From Avena insularis (Eukaryota > Streptophyta > Magnoliopsida > Poales > Poaceae): DNA of 64,000 bases. Positions 48,503 through 60,800 of the stretch are shown piece after piece. Each line of letters begins with the position of its first letter. Positions within the stretch are counted from its first letter, which is position 1. The position numbers were made by a program, and so were the translations under genes. The notes below the pieces were generated by a model. That model was not told where the DNA came from and did no database searches. It saw nothing but the letters and a program-made list of their open reading frames with translations. The stretch covers positions 129,399,711 through 129,463,710 of the forward strand of contig CM042694.1 in assembly GCA_023614405.1 (NCBI GenBank). The letters run 5' to 3'.

Positions 48503-49793
48503 TCATTTATGCAGCAAAGGACAAGACGATTGTATTACTTAAGATGACCAAACGTTCTCCAGGACACATGGGAAGACAGTCAATTGCTTTCGCTTCATAT
48601 AGCCGATTAATCTTATCTAGCTTGCTAAGTGTTGTGTGGGTGAACCTGTGCTAATGTACCGCCCCATCCAAAACTAATACATACTTGTGATTAAACCCCT
48701 TGCAAACATCCATAAGTACAAGAAAGTATTTAAGGTAGAAACCTAACCACAACTTTAAACTCTAAGACCCCTACGTCCCTTGTGCAATGGTTTCCTTGGG
48801 TTCAGTTTCATCACTCCGCAACCCCTACGATTAGTAGTCAAATACACAATGCATTCCCTAGGCCCATATAGGTGAAGTGTCATGTAAAGCGTTCACATGA
48901 CACCACTAGAAGAAGTACACCACAACTTAAATAACAATCTATTGAATCTTTCTCAACACAACTCCACTACTAACAACAAGACTTCTCCCATGTCCTCAAG
49001 AACAAAACGAACTACTCACAAGACATCATATGGATCATGATCAGAGATGGAATAATGATGTATAACAATCTGAACATAAACAATAATTCAATGGTTCACT
49101 CAATAGCATCAACTACAAAGAGTAATCAACACCGGGAAAGTTTCCCCTATGAACTATGCAAGATTCAACACAATTGTTACAGCAATATGGAGATGGTGAT
49201 GATGGTGCTGATGGTGCTGATGGTGGTGATGATGATGATGATCCCGGTGAAGTCCAGCTTGATGGTGGTGTTGATGGCGACGATCTCCCCTCTCCGGGAA
49301 GGAATTCCCTCGGCAGAAATCTGTCTGCCGGAAAGATCTTTCTCTCTTGGTGTTTTCCGCCCCGCAGAGGCGGCGGACTCTTTCTGTGGTTCCTCCCCGA
49401 GTCTTAGGGTTTCGGGAGGATGATATACGCCAGAGGGGAGAGGCTGGAGTGGGCCAGGGAGGCCACACCACCTCCAGGCGCGGCCTAGGCCTGCCCGCGC
49501 CATGGGGTGGTGTGGGCCCCCTATGGCCCACCTCCACTCCATCTTCTGGCATCCTTAGTCTTCTAGAAAAATAGGATTTTCCGTATATTTTCCCGGATTT
49601 TCTGATCTTCGTGAATTTTGCCTCCAAACAGCAGCTTTTCCATCAGAATCCTGACTGCAGCGGTCCATGCTCCAAAAGTCATCAACCATGCAAAAATAGA
49701 TGAAATATCATAAGTATCACCTCTCAATACGAAATATATCAATGAATAATAGTGAATTAAGACAAAGAATAGTGATGTAAAATGGACGTATCA
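48428..49793 (-). mobile_element. 5' LTR of G2, internally truncated
   Basis: It matches 42530-43889. The stretch equivalent to 42383-42529 (147 bp, the 3' end of the LTR) is missing, and the LTR joins gag directly at GAGTTTTCGATAA. The outer end ATGGACGTATCA is intact. Confidence 0.88.
49191..49243 (+). repeat. GAT/GGT/GCT trinucleotide repeat in the G2 5' LTR
   Basis: Counterpart of 43293-43346, with GCT interruptions (GGTGCTGATGGTGCTGATGG). Confidence 0.9.
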
Positions 49794-49798
49794 TTCAT

Positions 49799-50887
49799 CA
49801 ACAAGGGTATAAATATAAAATAGAATCTAATTACTATGATTTGATCAATAGTAATGAAATTCAACTTTATAAGATTGGCATAAAGAAATTTTGGAATGTA
49901 AAGTGTTTTGAAACATCAAAGTGCAAAGCAACACAATGTGATATTAGATATCAAAATGGGTAAATAGATGGCACCAAATAAATCATTGTAGTGTAGATGT
50001 AGAGACCATTAGTTAGAAATAGTTAGCACTCAATCAGAATATATAGTGAACCACTTGAATTCATAAAAGTTTTGGGGTTGTTCGATATAACCAAAATAAT
50101 AGCGAATAAGCCCTTGTAGAGTATTCATTGGAAACTTTGAATACGAAATCCATAGCTGAAACCAAAAGAGAAGCAAAACTTGTATTGCTTGGATTTTGGT
50201 GCATTCTTGAGAAAGCTCACTTTTAGTGATATTTCTCAATTATGGAGCAAATGGAAGATGGTGAAAAACACGATGAGGATTCAAAACCCTGCATCAGAGT
50301 GTTGAGAAGCGCAACGGACAATGTTCCTGAATGATTCATTTCGCAAAGGAAAGAATCAATGATAATGATCATTGTGTTTTCCCCACTGGTGTTTTCACTA
50401 CATGAAGTAGGATTCAAAATGTAATACATATCTAGTATGGAGACATTTGTGAATCATTTGTCATGATTCTTGAAATATGACATACCTACGAACTACTAAG
50501 GAAATAATGGTAAACTAGAATTATGAGAAATCCTAGAAGCAAAATTCACTTGAGATTAGAAAGCAATTTGTTGCTGAATCTCACAAGTAAAAGGGGTTAC
50601 TTGAATTTTCCCAAATGACTGCAAAGCCATAGTGGAAAAGGGGGTGAATGACAAAAGCACAATTTGTCAAGTATTGGACGAATTCAAATGAATTTGATTC
50701 AAGTGTGCTAAATGTCTAGTGGATTTAAAACTAGTAAAAGTACTAGTATCTCATAGTAAATCTCGAAGTTTGATATTTGATCAAAGGATTTGAAGTTGTT
50801 CAAAATAGTGAGTAGATATGCAATTTGCATGAGATTGAGTGGGAGCTATGAAAGTCTTCCTAAAACAATATGTGAATGACATATTTT
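49799..50887 (+). pseudogene. Degenerate pol of Copia B, cut at the RT box
   Basis: AT-rich, many stops. The last about 60 bases keep a decayed RT motif: GTGGGAGCTATGAAAG and then ACAATATGTGAATGACATA, the place of the Y-V-D-D box. Copia C begins at 50888 just after it; the flank is ATTTT (50883-50887). Confidence 0.6.
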
Positions 50888-52528
50888 TGAAGGAGTTATG
50901 CCCTAGAGGCAAATAATAAAGTGTATTATTTGATATATCTCCTGTATGTTCATAATACGTTTCATACTGTGCTATAATTGTGTTAATACGAAACGTTAAT
51001 ACACGTGTGGTATGTAAACAAACTGTGTCTCTAGTTACCTCTAGTGAACTAGTTCATTGGTCATGAGGATGGTCCGTGTTTCAAGATCATGGGCATTTAT
51101 GCCAACTGACAATGAGGTCATGTTATTAGTTGAATAACATGATAGACAAACATTCAATCATTATATCGTAATGAGATCTAGTTACAAAGTTCACCATTGA
51201 TGATAAAACACAGAGAACCTCGCAACCTGATCCTTTGACTGTGAGGTAATGCAAATCACCATTCTGGAAGAAGCTTAGATGGTTATCAAGAATCATCTCG
51301 TAACAGGGTGATCAAAAAGGTGCCACTCAGGTTTTCCGAAGGAATGCATAGAGGAGTACATATCAAGACCAGGATTTGTCTAGTCCATGTAACGGACAGA
51401 TACATGTGGCCATCTCGGTGACGTTGCATTAATGAAGGTTGCAAGCATGTGACTAGGTCACGGAATGCAACGACATGAGAACGAGAAAACAAGTTCATCG
51501 GTAACGAGATAGAACTAAGGTATAGAGATACCGAAGATCAAATCTCGGATGAATTAGGTATCGTATGACAAAGGGAATGGGGAACGACTATCTCACGGTT
51601 CGAGCGATTGTATTCGTGAAACACACGGGGGTCACATGGCCATCCAGGTCCCTCTGTTGATCATTTATATGAGAGTGGTGTCTATCATGTCCGGAGTGTT
51701 TCCGAACCGAAGGATGTCACGCTTAAGGGTAGGGACGCTTAGGGTAGATGAGGTATCGTATGAGAAATAGAGAGAGAGAAACCGGAATAGTTTCGGTAAC
51801 ATCCGATGGAGATCGGAGGGGATCCAGAAGTTGTTCCGGAGTTAAGGAATAATATAATATGTGTATTTGAATGTTAATTGGAGAATTAATATTAAATATA
51901 TATTTTATTTTATTTTTGAAGGCACTATATTGCTAATGGGCCTCACTCGAAGGGAGGCCCAAGTGGGCAAGGCGCCTAGGGAGTGGGGGCCAGCCGGCCT
52001 AGGGCTAGTGGGCTGCCCTAGTGGGGCCCACCTAGGGCCGGCGGCTGCCCCAAGGTGGTCGGCGGGTGTGGGGATTAGTCCCACACCGCCTGGCCCCTAG
52101 GTGGTGCGCCCCCCTCCCACTATATAAAGGGGCCCCCCTCCCCCTTGGAAATCACCCATTCTTCTCATTCTCTCTCTCATCTGCTGAGGACTTCCCCATA
52201 ATATTGGGGAGGACCTCGTGGTTGAGTTCTCCACCTTCACACTACCGTCGTGTGATCGGCGATCCGGCATCTACTTCTTCCGCTGCTCGGCTGGATCGGA
52301 GCCCGGTTGACGTCTCCTACACCGGACGTGTGACGAACTTCGGAGGCACCACACTTGGGGTGCTGCTCGTCTTCATCAATATACGCCTTCCTGCGTAAGG
52401 CGTGCCTCTCTCTGCAAAGGTATGAATACTGTATTCCTTCTCCGTTACTTATGTCTACATAGTATAGATCCTGGTATTAGTGTTCGAGTAGATAGAAAAT
52501 TTTCGTTTTCTGCTACGGAACCCTTGCA
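50888..52528 (+). mobile_element. 5' LTR of Copia C
   Basis: The 1641-bp LTR runs from TGAAGGAGTTATGCCC to GAACCCTTGCA. The TATA box TATATAAA is at 52121-52128. Its GC-rich core (51930-52120) is dense in GGCC and CCTAGG strings. Confidence 0.9.
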
Positions 52529-52529
52529 G

Positions 52530-52541
52530 TGGTATCAGAGC
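52530..52541 (+). promoter_or_regulatory. Primer-binding site of Copia C
   Basis: TGGTATCAGAGC, one base after the LTR. Confidence 0.93.
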
Positions 52542-53504
52542 GGGTCTATGGGTAGACATGTCGTACGGATAGAACACATAGCAATATGTTGGCATTGATT
52601 CTCTAGTTGCTACCCTCTTTAGTGTTATTGTTCATATTGCGGCACTGTTTGATGAAGCGGCCCCCAACCGACCTCACGTGGTGATTCACGAGACTGGTCC
52701 ACAAATCAAAGTGGCTTAGGGGGGTGTCTGTCTCTCTACAGTAGTTGATATGGCATTTACATTAGAGGGCCCTGAAAAGGGAAGAAGAACGGCAATCATT
52801 GAATCCATGTTGTGGCTCGACGTTCGTAGGTGGGAAGAGGTTCTACTGCGAAAGCCCTAAAAGCAGCGTAAAACATGCAATAGTCAATATAGAAGCGTCT
52901 ATCTTCGTTATTGCATAGGGGCAAGTATTATAACATGGCAATGGCAAGTTTATGAAACTCCCATTGAAGCTATTGATGATGATCACAAAGCTATAACCAT
53001 GTCATAGCACTTCACTTTAGAAGTATTACTTATTGTGCTCGTACACTTACTAGACGGTAGCATAATAAGATAATCCCTCATAGTATTCTAGTTATCGTAT
53101 TCCCCTTGTGTGTGCACCACCAAGAAAGTTCTTCGGTATTAGGCGATCCAGGGTTATAGGCCTGGGTGTCAGACATATCTATGTTCGCATACAGTGGTGT
53201 AAGCCATGTTGCACTGTGAATACACACGAGTTAGAACTGGTGAGCCTGGCATGTACAGACATGGCCTCGGAATACAAGAGACTAAAAAGTCGAGCATGAA
53301 TCACATAGTTTATGTGATCGACATTAGGGAATGTCCACCTTTGATACTGCACTGATGGTCGTGATGATCGAGGGAGGTGCAGGGGATAGGGATCATGTGA
53401 TCACTAAACGAGTAGAGGGATGTTCGTTTAAGTGGGAGTTCCTTTGTTAAAATTTGAACTCATTATTATGAACATAGTCTAAACACTTTGCAAATCCTTT
53501 GTAG
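52542..53504 (+). other. Untranslated leader of Copia C
   Basis: About 0.96 kb, same phrase set as the B leader (AAGCGGCCCCCAACCGACCT, ACATGGCCTCGGAATAC). No gene. The leader ends 5' of the gag ATG at 53505. Confidence 0.75.
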
Positions 53505-55120
53505 ATGTCTCGCCCACCCACCTTCAACCTTAGCACTTTCCTCGAGAAGGACAAGCTGAAAACTAATGGAACCAACTTCACCGCATGGTTCCGTAATCTT
53601 AGGATCCTCCTAGTCCCCTACAAGTTGACTTATGTCATCGAGGCTGAGCTTCCGGCCAAGCCTGCAGATTCCGCCTCCCAGGACGAAAAGAATGTCTGGC
53701 AGTCCAAGGCGGGCGATTTCTCCCTCATCCAGAGTGGAATGCTCTATGCCATGGAGCCGGAGCTTCAAAAGCATTTTGAGAAGATGAATGCCTTTGAGAT
53801 CATTGAGGATCTCAAGGCTGTCTTTGCTCCACAAGCTCGTGCAGAGAAGTATGATGCTTCCGAGCTCTTCTTCTCTGCTAAAATGGAAGAGCACAGTAGT
53901 ATTACTGAGCACGTGGTCAAAATGTCTGGCTACGTCAAGCGCTTAAACGCCCTAGATTGCAAAATCCCGGAGGAGCTCGCTATAGATAGGGGGTTGCACT
54001 CGCTGCCCCCTAGCTATAAGAGTTTTCTGATGAACTACAACATGCAAGGGATGACTAAGACCCTTGATGAGGTGTTCGCCATGCTCAAAACTGTTGAGGT
54101 TGAAATCAAGAAGGAGCACACGATGCTGATGGTCAACAAGACCACCAACTTTAAGAAACCGGGGCAAAAAGGGAAAGGCAAGGGTAAAAATTCTAAGAGG
54201 GATGGCAGGTTTTATCCTAGCACCTCAAAAACTTCCAAGCCTGGCCCTAAGCCCGGCACTTCGTGCTTCTACTGCAAAGGGTACGGGCACTGGAAACGCA
54301 ACTGCCCTAAGTACCTTGAAGACAAGCGAGCTGGCAAGATAGCCATCCCAGACAAAGGTATATATGATATACATGTTATTGATGTATTCCTTACGAGCGC
54401 TAGGAGTAACACCTGGGTATTTTATACCGGATCTGTTGCTCACATTTGTAACTCTCAGCAGGATCTGCAGAGTAGGAGGCGCATGAGGAAGGACGAGGTG
54501 ACGATGCACGTCGGCAATGGTTCGAGAGTCGAACTGATGGTCGTCGGCACCCTGCATCTCCGTCTACCGTCAGGATTATTGTTGGTTTTGAATAAATGCT
54601 ATTATGTACCCGCACTGAGTATGAATATTGTGAGTGGGTCTTGCTTGTTGCAAGACCATTATTCGTTTAAATCAGGAACAAGTGGTTGTTCAATTTATAT
54701 GAATGATGTTTTCTATGTTCATGCTCCTATATGTGATGGTTTATTCTTACTTGATCTTGATTATGATACACACATCGATAGTGTTGATGCTAAATGTTGT
54801 AAGCACAGTGACGATAATTCCATGTACATGTGGCATTGACATCTTGGTCATATTGGCATAAAACGCATGAAGAAGCTTCATTCGGAAGGGCTTCTTGGAT
54901 CGTTGGATTTCGAATCCCTTGATACATGTGAGCCATGCCTCATGGGCAAGATGACCAGGACACCATTCTCCGGTATAGTGGAGAGAGCCGTAGACCTACT
55001 TGGGATCATACATACGGATGTATGTGGACCAATGAGTGTCTCGAGGCGCAATGGTTATCGTTACTTTGTTACCTTTACTGACGACTTGAGCAGATATGGA
55101 TATATCTACTTGATGAAGCA
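53505..55120 (+). pseudogene. gag-pol: Copia gag-pol of element C (gag, protease, partial integrase)
   Basis: The first 444 codons are open (53505-54839). Gag: MSRPPTFNLSTFLEKDKLK through SLPPSYKSFLMNYNMQG, then a Lys-rich linker and a CCHC zinc knuckle CFYCKGYGHWKRNC (54262-54303). Protease: WVFYTGSVAHICNS, where the usual catalytic D-T-G reads Y-T-G. Next comes the pre-integrase domain: W-H, an in-frame TGA at 54837, then HLGHIGIKRMKKLH and CEPCLMGKMTRTPF (same frame). The integrase core begins HTDVCGPM (first catalytic Asp) and breaks off at FTDDLSRYGYIYLMK, where G3 is inserted. The stop replaces a residue of the zinc-binding pre-integrase motif (normally W-H-C or similar). Non-functional on three counts. 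Confidence 0.92.
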
Positions 55121-55126
55121 TGATAT

Positions 55127-56820
55127 TGAAGGGAATATGCCTGAGAGGCAATAATAAAGTGGTTATTATCTTATTCCATGTTTATGATAAATGATTATTT
55201 TACATGCTAGAATTGTATTGATCGGAAACATCAATACATGTGTGTTTAATAAACAAAAAGGGTTCCTAGTTATGCCTCTCTTATAGACTAGCTTGTTGAT
55301 TAACAAGATGATCAAGGTTTCCTGATCATGGACATTGGATGTTGTTAATAACAAGGTCACACCATTGGTGGAATGATGTGATGAACATTCATCCGAAGTA
55401 TAGCATTACGATCAAAGTCATTATGTTTATATTGCTATAACATCATGCGGAGTAATCTTTATCCTTAGACCATGAGATCATGTTAATTGCTAACACCGGA
55501 AGAGTATCTTGATAACATCAAACGTCACACCGTAACAGGGTGACTATAAAGATGGGTTCAGTGCTACGAAGGTGTTATGTTGAGGCTCATGGATCAAGAG
55601 TGGAATTTGTCAATCCCGATGACGGATAGATATACTCTGGGCCCTCTCGGTGATATCACATTGAAATAGCTTGCAAGCAAGTGATGTGATCACTAGAATG
55701 TTATATCATGGGAACGAGAAAAGAGTGCATGTCGGTAACGAGATTAAACTAGGTATGGAGATACCGATGATCGAATCTCGGACATGTAATATATCGCGGG
55801 ACAAAGGGATTTAGTTACTAGCGTTAAAGGTTCTCACGATCACAGAAGTCATCGTTGAATGTGTAGGAGTCGAAGATGGATCTCCAGTCCAGCTGATTAT
55901 TGATCGGAGAGGGGTCTCGATCATGTCTGCATTATTCGCGAACCGTAGGGTGACACACTTAAGGGATACCGACACCATTTTGAGCAAATATGTTTCAGAT
56001 AAAGATTTAAGAAAGCGCTGGGATTATTTCAATAGACACCGAAACTGTTTTGGGTGAAAATGCTGAAATTGGTTCTGCATGTAATATTGAAATGTTGCAG
56101 GGGGTTTTATGTGAATGTTTGTTAATTAAAGTAATTAACAAAATTCTGAATAAAAATAATAAAAGAGTTTTATTAAATGAGAGAGCATTAAATTTGGAGA
56201 AATTTAATGCATTTAAAGTGGAGACTTTAAAATAGAATGTGAAGGGGCATTTTAATGTGGAGGGATTACCACCACATGAATGGAGGAGGTGAAGGGTCAC
56301 CCCCTCCATGCATGGCCATGAAGGAGGCACCCCTCCTCCTATAAAAGGCCACCCCTCCTCATTTCTCACACACACCTCCTTGTGAAGGATCTCTCTCCCC
56401 CTCTAGTATTATTTCCCCATGGTCTCGGATTAGCGAGATACATGTTCCCGGTGGCTTTATCTGGAAAGGAGTTGCTGCTTCCACTGCTTTGCTAAAGCGA
56501 GGGACAGAGGTTGTCGGGGTACCGGACATGTGTGCGATCACGGATGCACCGCTGCTTTGCGGTGCTGGACTTGGTGGTGCTGGAGCTGGATCTGATGGAC
56601 GTGCTAGAGCCGGACCTGCTGGACTTCATCACGATCTTGAGATCGGCAAGTGTACGACTACATCAACCACGAGTTCCTACTCGTTAACAAAGCTCGTTGT
56701 CTTCGAGGGTAAGTTCTCCATGGATGTATGTCCACCCGTTGCTTTGTACCTAGTAGATAGATCTTGGCGTGTAGTTCACACCGTAGGAAATTTTTTGTTT
56801 TCTATGTTGCGGACCCAACA
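55127..56820 (+). mobile_element. 5' LTR of Copia A2
   Basis: Runs from TGAAGGGAATATGCCTG to GCGGACCCAACA. TATA box CTATAAAAGG near 56339. Confidence 0.93.
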
Positions 56821-56821
56821 G

Positions 56822-56833
56822 TGGTATCAGAGC
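56822..56833 (+). promoter_or_regulatory. Primer-binding site of Copia A2
   Basis: TGGTATCAGAGC, one base after the LTR. Confidence 0.93.
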
Positions 56834-57850
56834 CTGATCTATGCGTAGGTGCTTTGCACGGGTAGTACACATATGTTTATATGTGGGAGATGATGATCAT
56901 GTTATTGCTTCTTTCATGTATTTTGTATATTGGTGGCATAGTGGGATGAAGCGGCCCGGACCAACCTTACATGTCATCGTACATGAGACCGGTTCCACGA
57001 CTGACATGCAACTTGTTTTGCATAAGTGGCTGGCGGGTGTCTGTCTCTCCTACTATAGTCAATATCTGATTTACAACGAGTTGCTAATAACTTGGTTATC
57101 CTCGTTGTGGTTCATGTTCGTAGGTAAGAACGGTTCTATCTCCAAAAGCCCTAAGCCATTAAAACTTGCAATTGATAAATTAGAGGCGTCTAGTTTAGAT
57201 CGTTGTTGGGCTAATGTCTTGATATGGTATTGTTGTAAGTAGATGTATGACAGATACTCTTACAACACACACAACGTGTAAGTTCCATAGACCTTGGCCT
57301 TACACACAAAGGAATTATAGAGATCATACCACGATGCAAGTGATAGAGATCAAATGCATAGACCATATCATCTCACTTTACACATTAGATGTTAGCATCT
57401 TATACTGCTAGTTTGGCGCTTTTTGTAGCATTGTAAGATGATCCCTCATTTAAATATCAAGATAAAATGTGTTCTTCCTTAAGTATGCACCGTTCTATGG
57501 ATCGTGTTTCGAGACATCACGTGATGATCGGGTGTTCTCAACTCTACGCTTTCATGCAACGGGTGTAAGACAGTTTTACGCACGCGAATACTAAGGTTCT
57601 TACTTGGCGAGCCTAGCATGTACAGACATGGCCTCGGAACACGGACCGAAAGGTTAAGCATGAGTCACATAGTTGATGTGATGACCATATTGATGCTCGC
57701 CTTTGAAGCTACACCGACTCACGTGATGATCGGACTTGGTGTAGTGGATTTGGTTCATGTAATCACCAAAAAGGCACGAGGGATGTCGTTTTTGAGTGGG
57801 AGTTCATTTCTAATTTGGATTAGTCGAACTCAATTTGTCATAAACTAAAT
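56834..57850 (+). other. Untranslated leader of Copia A2
   Basis: It carries the leader phrases AGCGGCCCGGACCAACC and ACATGGCCTCGGAACACGG, and matches the reverse complement of 30980-31980 in A1. Short ORFs here recur in A1 and look like leader, not gag. Confidence 0.7.
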
Positions 57851-60800
57851 CAAAGTGAATTTGCATAGTTTGTTGTAGTCATTGGCATTCGTTTTCTACC
57901 TTATGCTTAGTTTTTATTTGAGATAATAGAACTATAGAATTCTGGATATTTACTTTACTAACTGGTATCGTATTGTTTCGAATGTCAATTTAAAGTTTAT
58001 AAGTCCTATTGCAAACTTTCAGCAAACTCTATTTACTCCATGAAGTTTAATAAGTAGTATTAAATCAAGAGTAAGAATTCCAATGTTAGTATCTAAAGTA
58101 TCATGTTTGCCTCCATGATTATTGATATTCAAAAGTTGTTTTAATATCAAGATTATATTGGAGCTGAAAATTGTTTCAGAAACCATCATGTGTGAAAGAT
58201 ATTGTGATATCTGAAACAATGTTTTTGGTTGCATTATGATAGAGTATAATTTAGCAAAATACATGTTCTCATATTGTATGAGAATTTGTGAAGGATGGAG
58301 ATGCTAGGCATCCAAATCTACCAAAAAGGTTTTGGGAACTGATATTATACTCGTGATTCTTCCTTATAAGCTATAGTAGCTTGATCATGAAAGTTTTCAT
58401 GATAAGGATGAATAGAAGATGTAAGTAAAATGTTTACTACACTAATAGATTACTAAAGAATGGATTTTTGAAAGAATGCCAAACATTTGATGATGGTGAT
58501 CCACTTCAAAGTACAAGTCCAAAGGTATTAGTATTTGACTATATACAAGCTTTGTACCATGTGTCATGTTGATGACACCACTATTGATGTTGATAGATTC
58601 TTTTAAAAGAAAAGGAATTGCTGAAAGAGAATCTATAAAATATTTGGCAGAAAATAAAAGGTTGGAGATGTACAACTTAGGTATATAGAAGATATACATG
58701 TTATGGCTATATTTCTTGCTTGTTAAACAATGTGGTTCTTAGGTATTGGATACCGGTATTGGATACCGAATTGGTTGGTATGAAGTGTCATACAGGACAA
58801 CGCAATTCATGAACTACAATGGCCTAAGTAACCAGCAAGAGAATGAGTGATGATGTTCATCGAAAACAAATAAAGTGTTATTGTGTTTTTCGTTGTCATC
58901 AAACCAAGCCTTCAAGATTTGTTTAAATAGTTGTTATTTTGTTCCGGTATTATGAGAACAAAGGTTGTTCAAATAATTACCGTATTCCATAAAGGATGGA
59001 TGAACTTTTACAAGTCTAGTTGGAGAAATCACATCCATAAACACTATTGCTAAAATGTCGCAAGACAAATGATTGAAAGATCACTTATGAAGTGACATTG
59101 CTGTTTAAATTATATTTGAAAGAAAACATGAAGAAACTCCTTGTTGATGGATTTTTGGAGTCTTTGATTTTGATCAATTGACGCATGTGAGACTTTCCTC
59201 GAGATAATTGAAACTCCGTCCATAGGCCAGAGAGGAACGGATGACTAGCTTATTGGAAATTGTGCATGCTGATGTGCATAGTCCATTATGTGTAGACATA
59301 TGCGATGGATATTTTTGCTTCATATGCTTTCTCCGAAAATTTGAGTGAATATATCTGTATATTTACTTAATAAGGAAGAAGTATGAAACATTTGAAAATT
59401 GTTCAAAGACTTTCAAGATGAAGTGGAAAATCATTGTAACAAGAAAATAAAGAGTTTATGATTCGATCATAAAGGAAGATATTTGAGTTACATGTTTAGC
59501 AAAAACACCTAAGACTTGAGGAATTGTTCCATGATTTGTGTTTCCCGATAAACCATAGGAGTATGGCATATTCGAGAGATAAAATCAAACCATGTTTGAC
59601 ATGGTAAGATCAAGGGTGTCATTTATAAAACTGCCATTATGTTTTAAGGATTTAAGCTTTAGAGACTACCACTTTTACACTGAAAAGAGCACCATCGTGA
59701 TCCATTGAAATGACACCATATGAGTTATGGTTTGGGATAAAACCCGAATTGTCTTTTCTTAAATTTTGGTATGCTATGCATAAGTAAAATGTTTACAACC
59801 AAGGTCGGATAAGCACGTCTTTGTAGGTTATCCCAAAGAATTTGTTGGGAATTTCTCCATAACACCAAGGACAAAAGAGTTTGTTACTTGGAACGTCAAG
59901 TTTCTTGAGAAGGAATTTTTCGTGAAAAGTTAAGTGGGAGGACAATAGAACTTTGATAAGGTTGTTGAACCTTAGCTATATGTGCTAAGTAGCGCGGTCT
60001 TGAAAGTGTCCCGGTGGCGGCCACAATGCTCATGGCTCTCGTGATTACAAAAGGTGTGATCTCGGAGATTAGAGTTCCTATAGAACCGTGTGGGTCGGTA
60101 AGAATCAAATAGTAAGATTTGATAAGCAAGTCGTTATTGTTTTGACAATAATGAACCGACTACATGCAAAGAAGCGATGATGGGCCCTGACTCCATAAAA
60201 TGACTAGAAGTCATAGAATCCGTGATCGTATCCATACACGAGAAAACAAGTTTCTGAACTTGGAAGACCCTCCGGAAAGGCGTGAAGCATATCGGTCGTG
60301 TTTGGATCTATAAAGAAATAAGACATGGATGTTTAACATCTATGAAATAGTTGACATGTCGGAAAGAAGTTTACGACAATGTTTAAGGAGTTGACTATGA
60401 CAAGATTTTATCTTTCATAACGATATATAGTCTTGATGGATTAATGTAGCAACCACTACATATAATTTGGTATATGGTAGTTGAATAAACAAAACAAGGT
60501 TCTTCTAATAGAACGGTAACCTAGGACGTGTACATGACATGGTCCGAAGGGTTTTGTTAATTCAAAGGGTGCTAAAAGGGCATGTAAACTTCAATAGTTG
60601 AAGTAAGCATAGTGGAGTTGGAATCTTCACCATGATGAAACTGTTAAAAGAGTTTAAAATTCATCGGAGATGATGAAGATGCTTGCATTTGCAAGAAATT
60701 AAGTGGGAGCGCTGAGACATATTTCTAATACATTATGTAGAGGACATATTGTTGATTGGAAATGATGTATCTTGTATTGACACAAGTTAAGGATTTCATT

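Larger units (their letters stand above)
42383..49793 (-). mobile_element. Defective Gypsy element G2 in Copia B
   Basis: LTRs at 42383-43889 and 48428-49793, with a perfect target duplication TTCAT (42378-42382 and 49794-49798). On the minus strand it reads: 5' LTR missing its last about 147 bp, central gag fragment, loss of the protease site and all of pol, then 3' non-coding interior and a full 3' LTR. The type resembles the Athila-like Sabrina group of Triticeae, by memory of the gag sequence only. Confidence 0.92.
38093..50887 (+). mobile_element. Copia element B, interrupted and 3' truncated
   Basis: The parts are the 5' LTR (38093-39892), leader, gag remnant and degenerate pol up to the RT box, where Copia C is inserted. 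Gypsy G2 (42383-49793) lies in its middle. It is inserted into the LTR of element M; the left flank is GTACA (38088-38092). The 3' LTR is not in the window. Confidence 0.85.
50888..55120 (+). mobile_element. Copia element C, 3' truncated by G3
   Basis: The LTR (50888-52528), primer site, leader and gag-pol run to the integrase core, where Gypsy G3 begins. It is inserted into the RT region of Copia B. Its gag-pol is the best preserved coding region in the window. Confidence 0.88.

Noticed and set aside
49154..49627. 157-codon minus-strand ORF with long His runs in the G2 LTR
   Set aside because: The His runs are the GAT/GGT microsatellite read on the opposite strand; the matching ORFs in the other LTR are shorter and differ.
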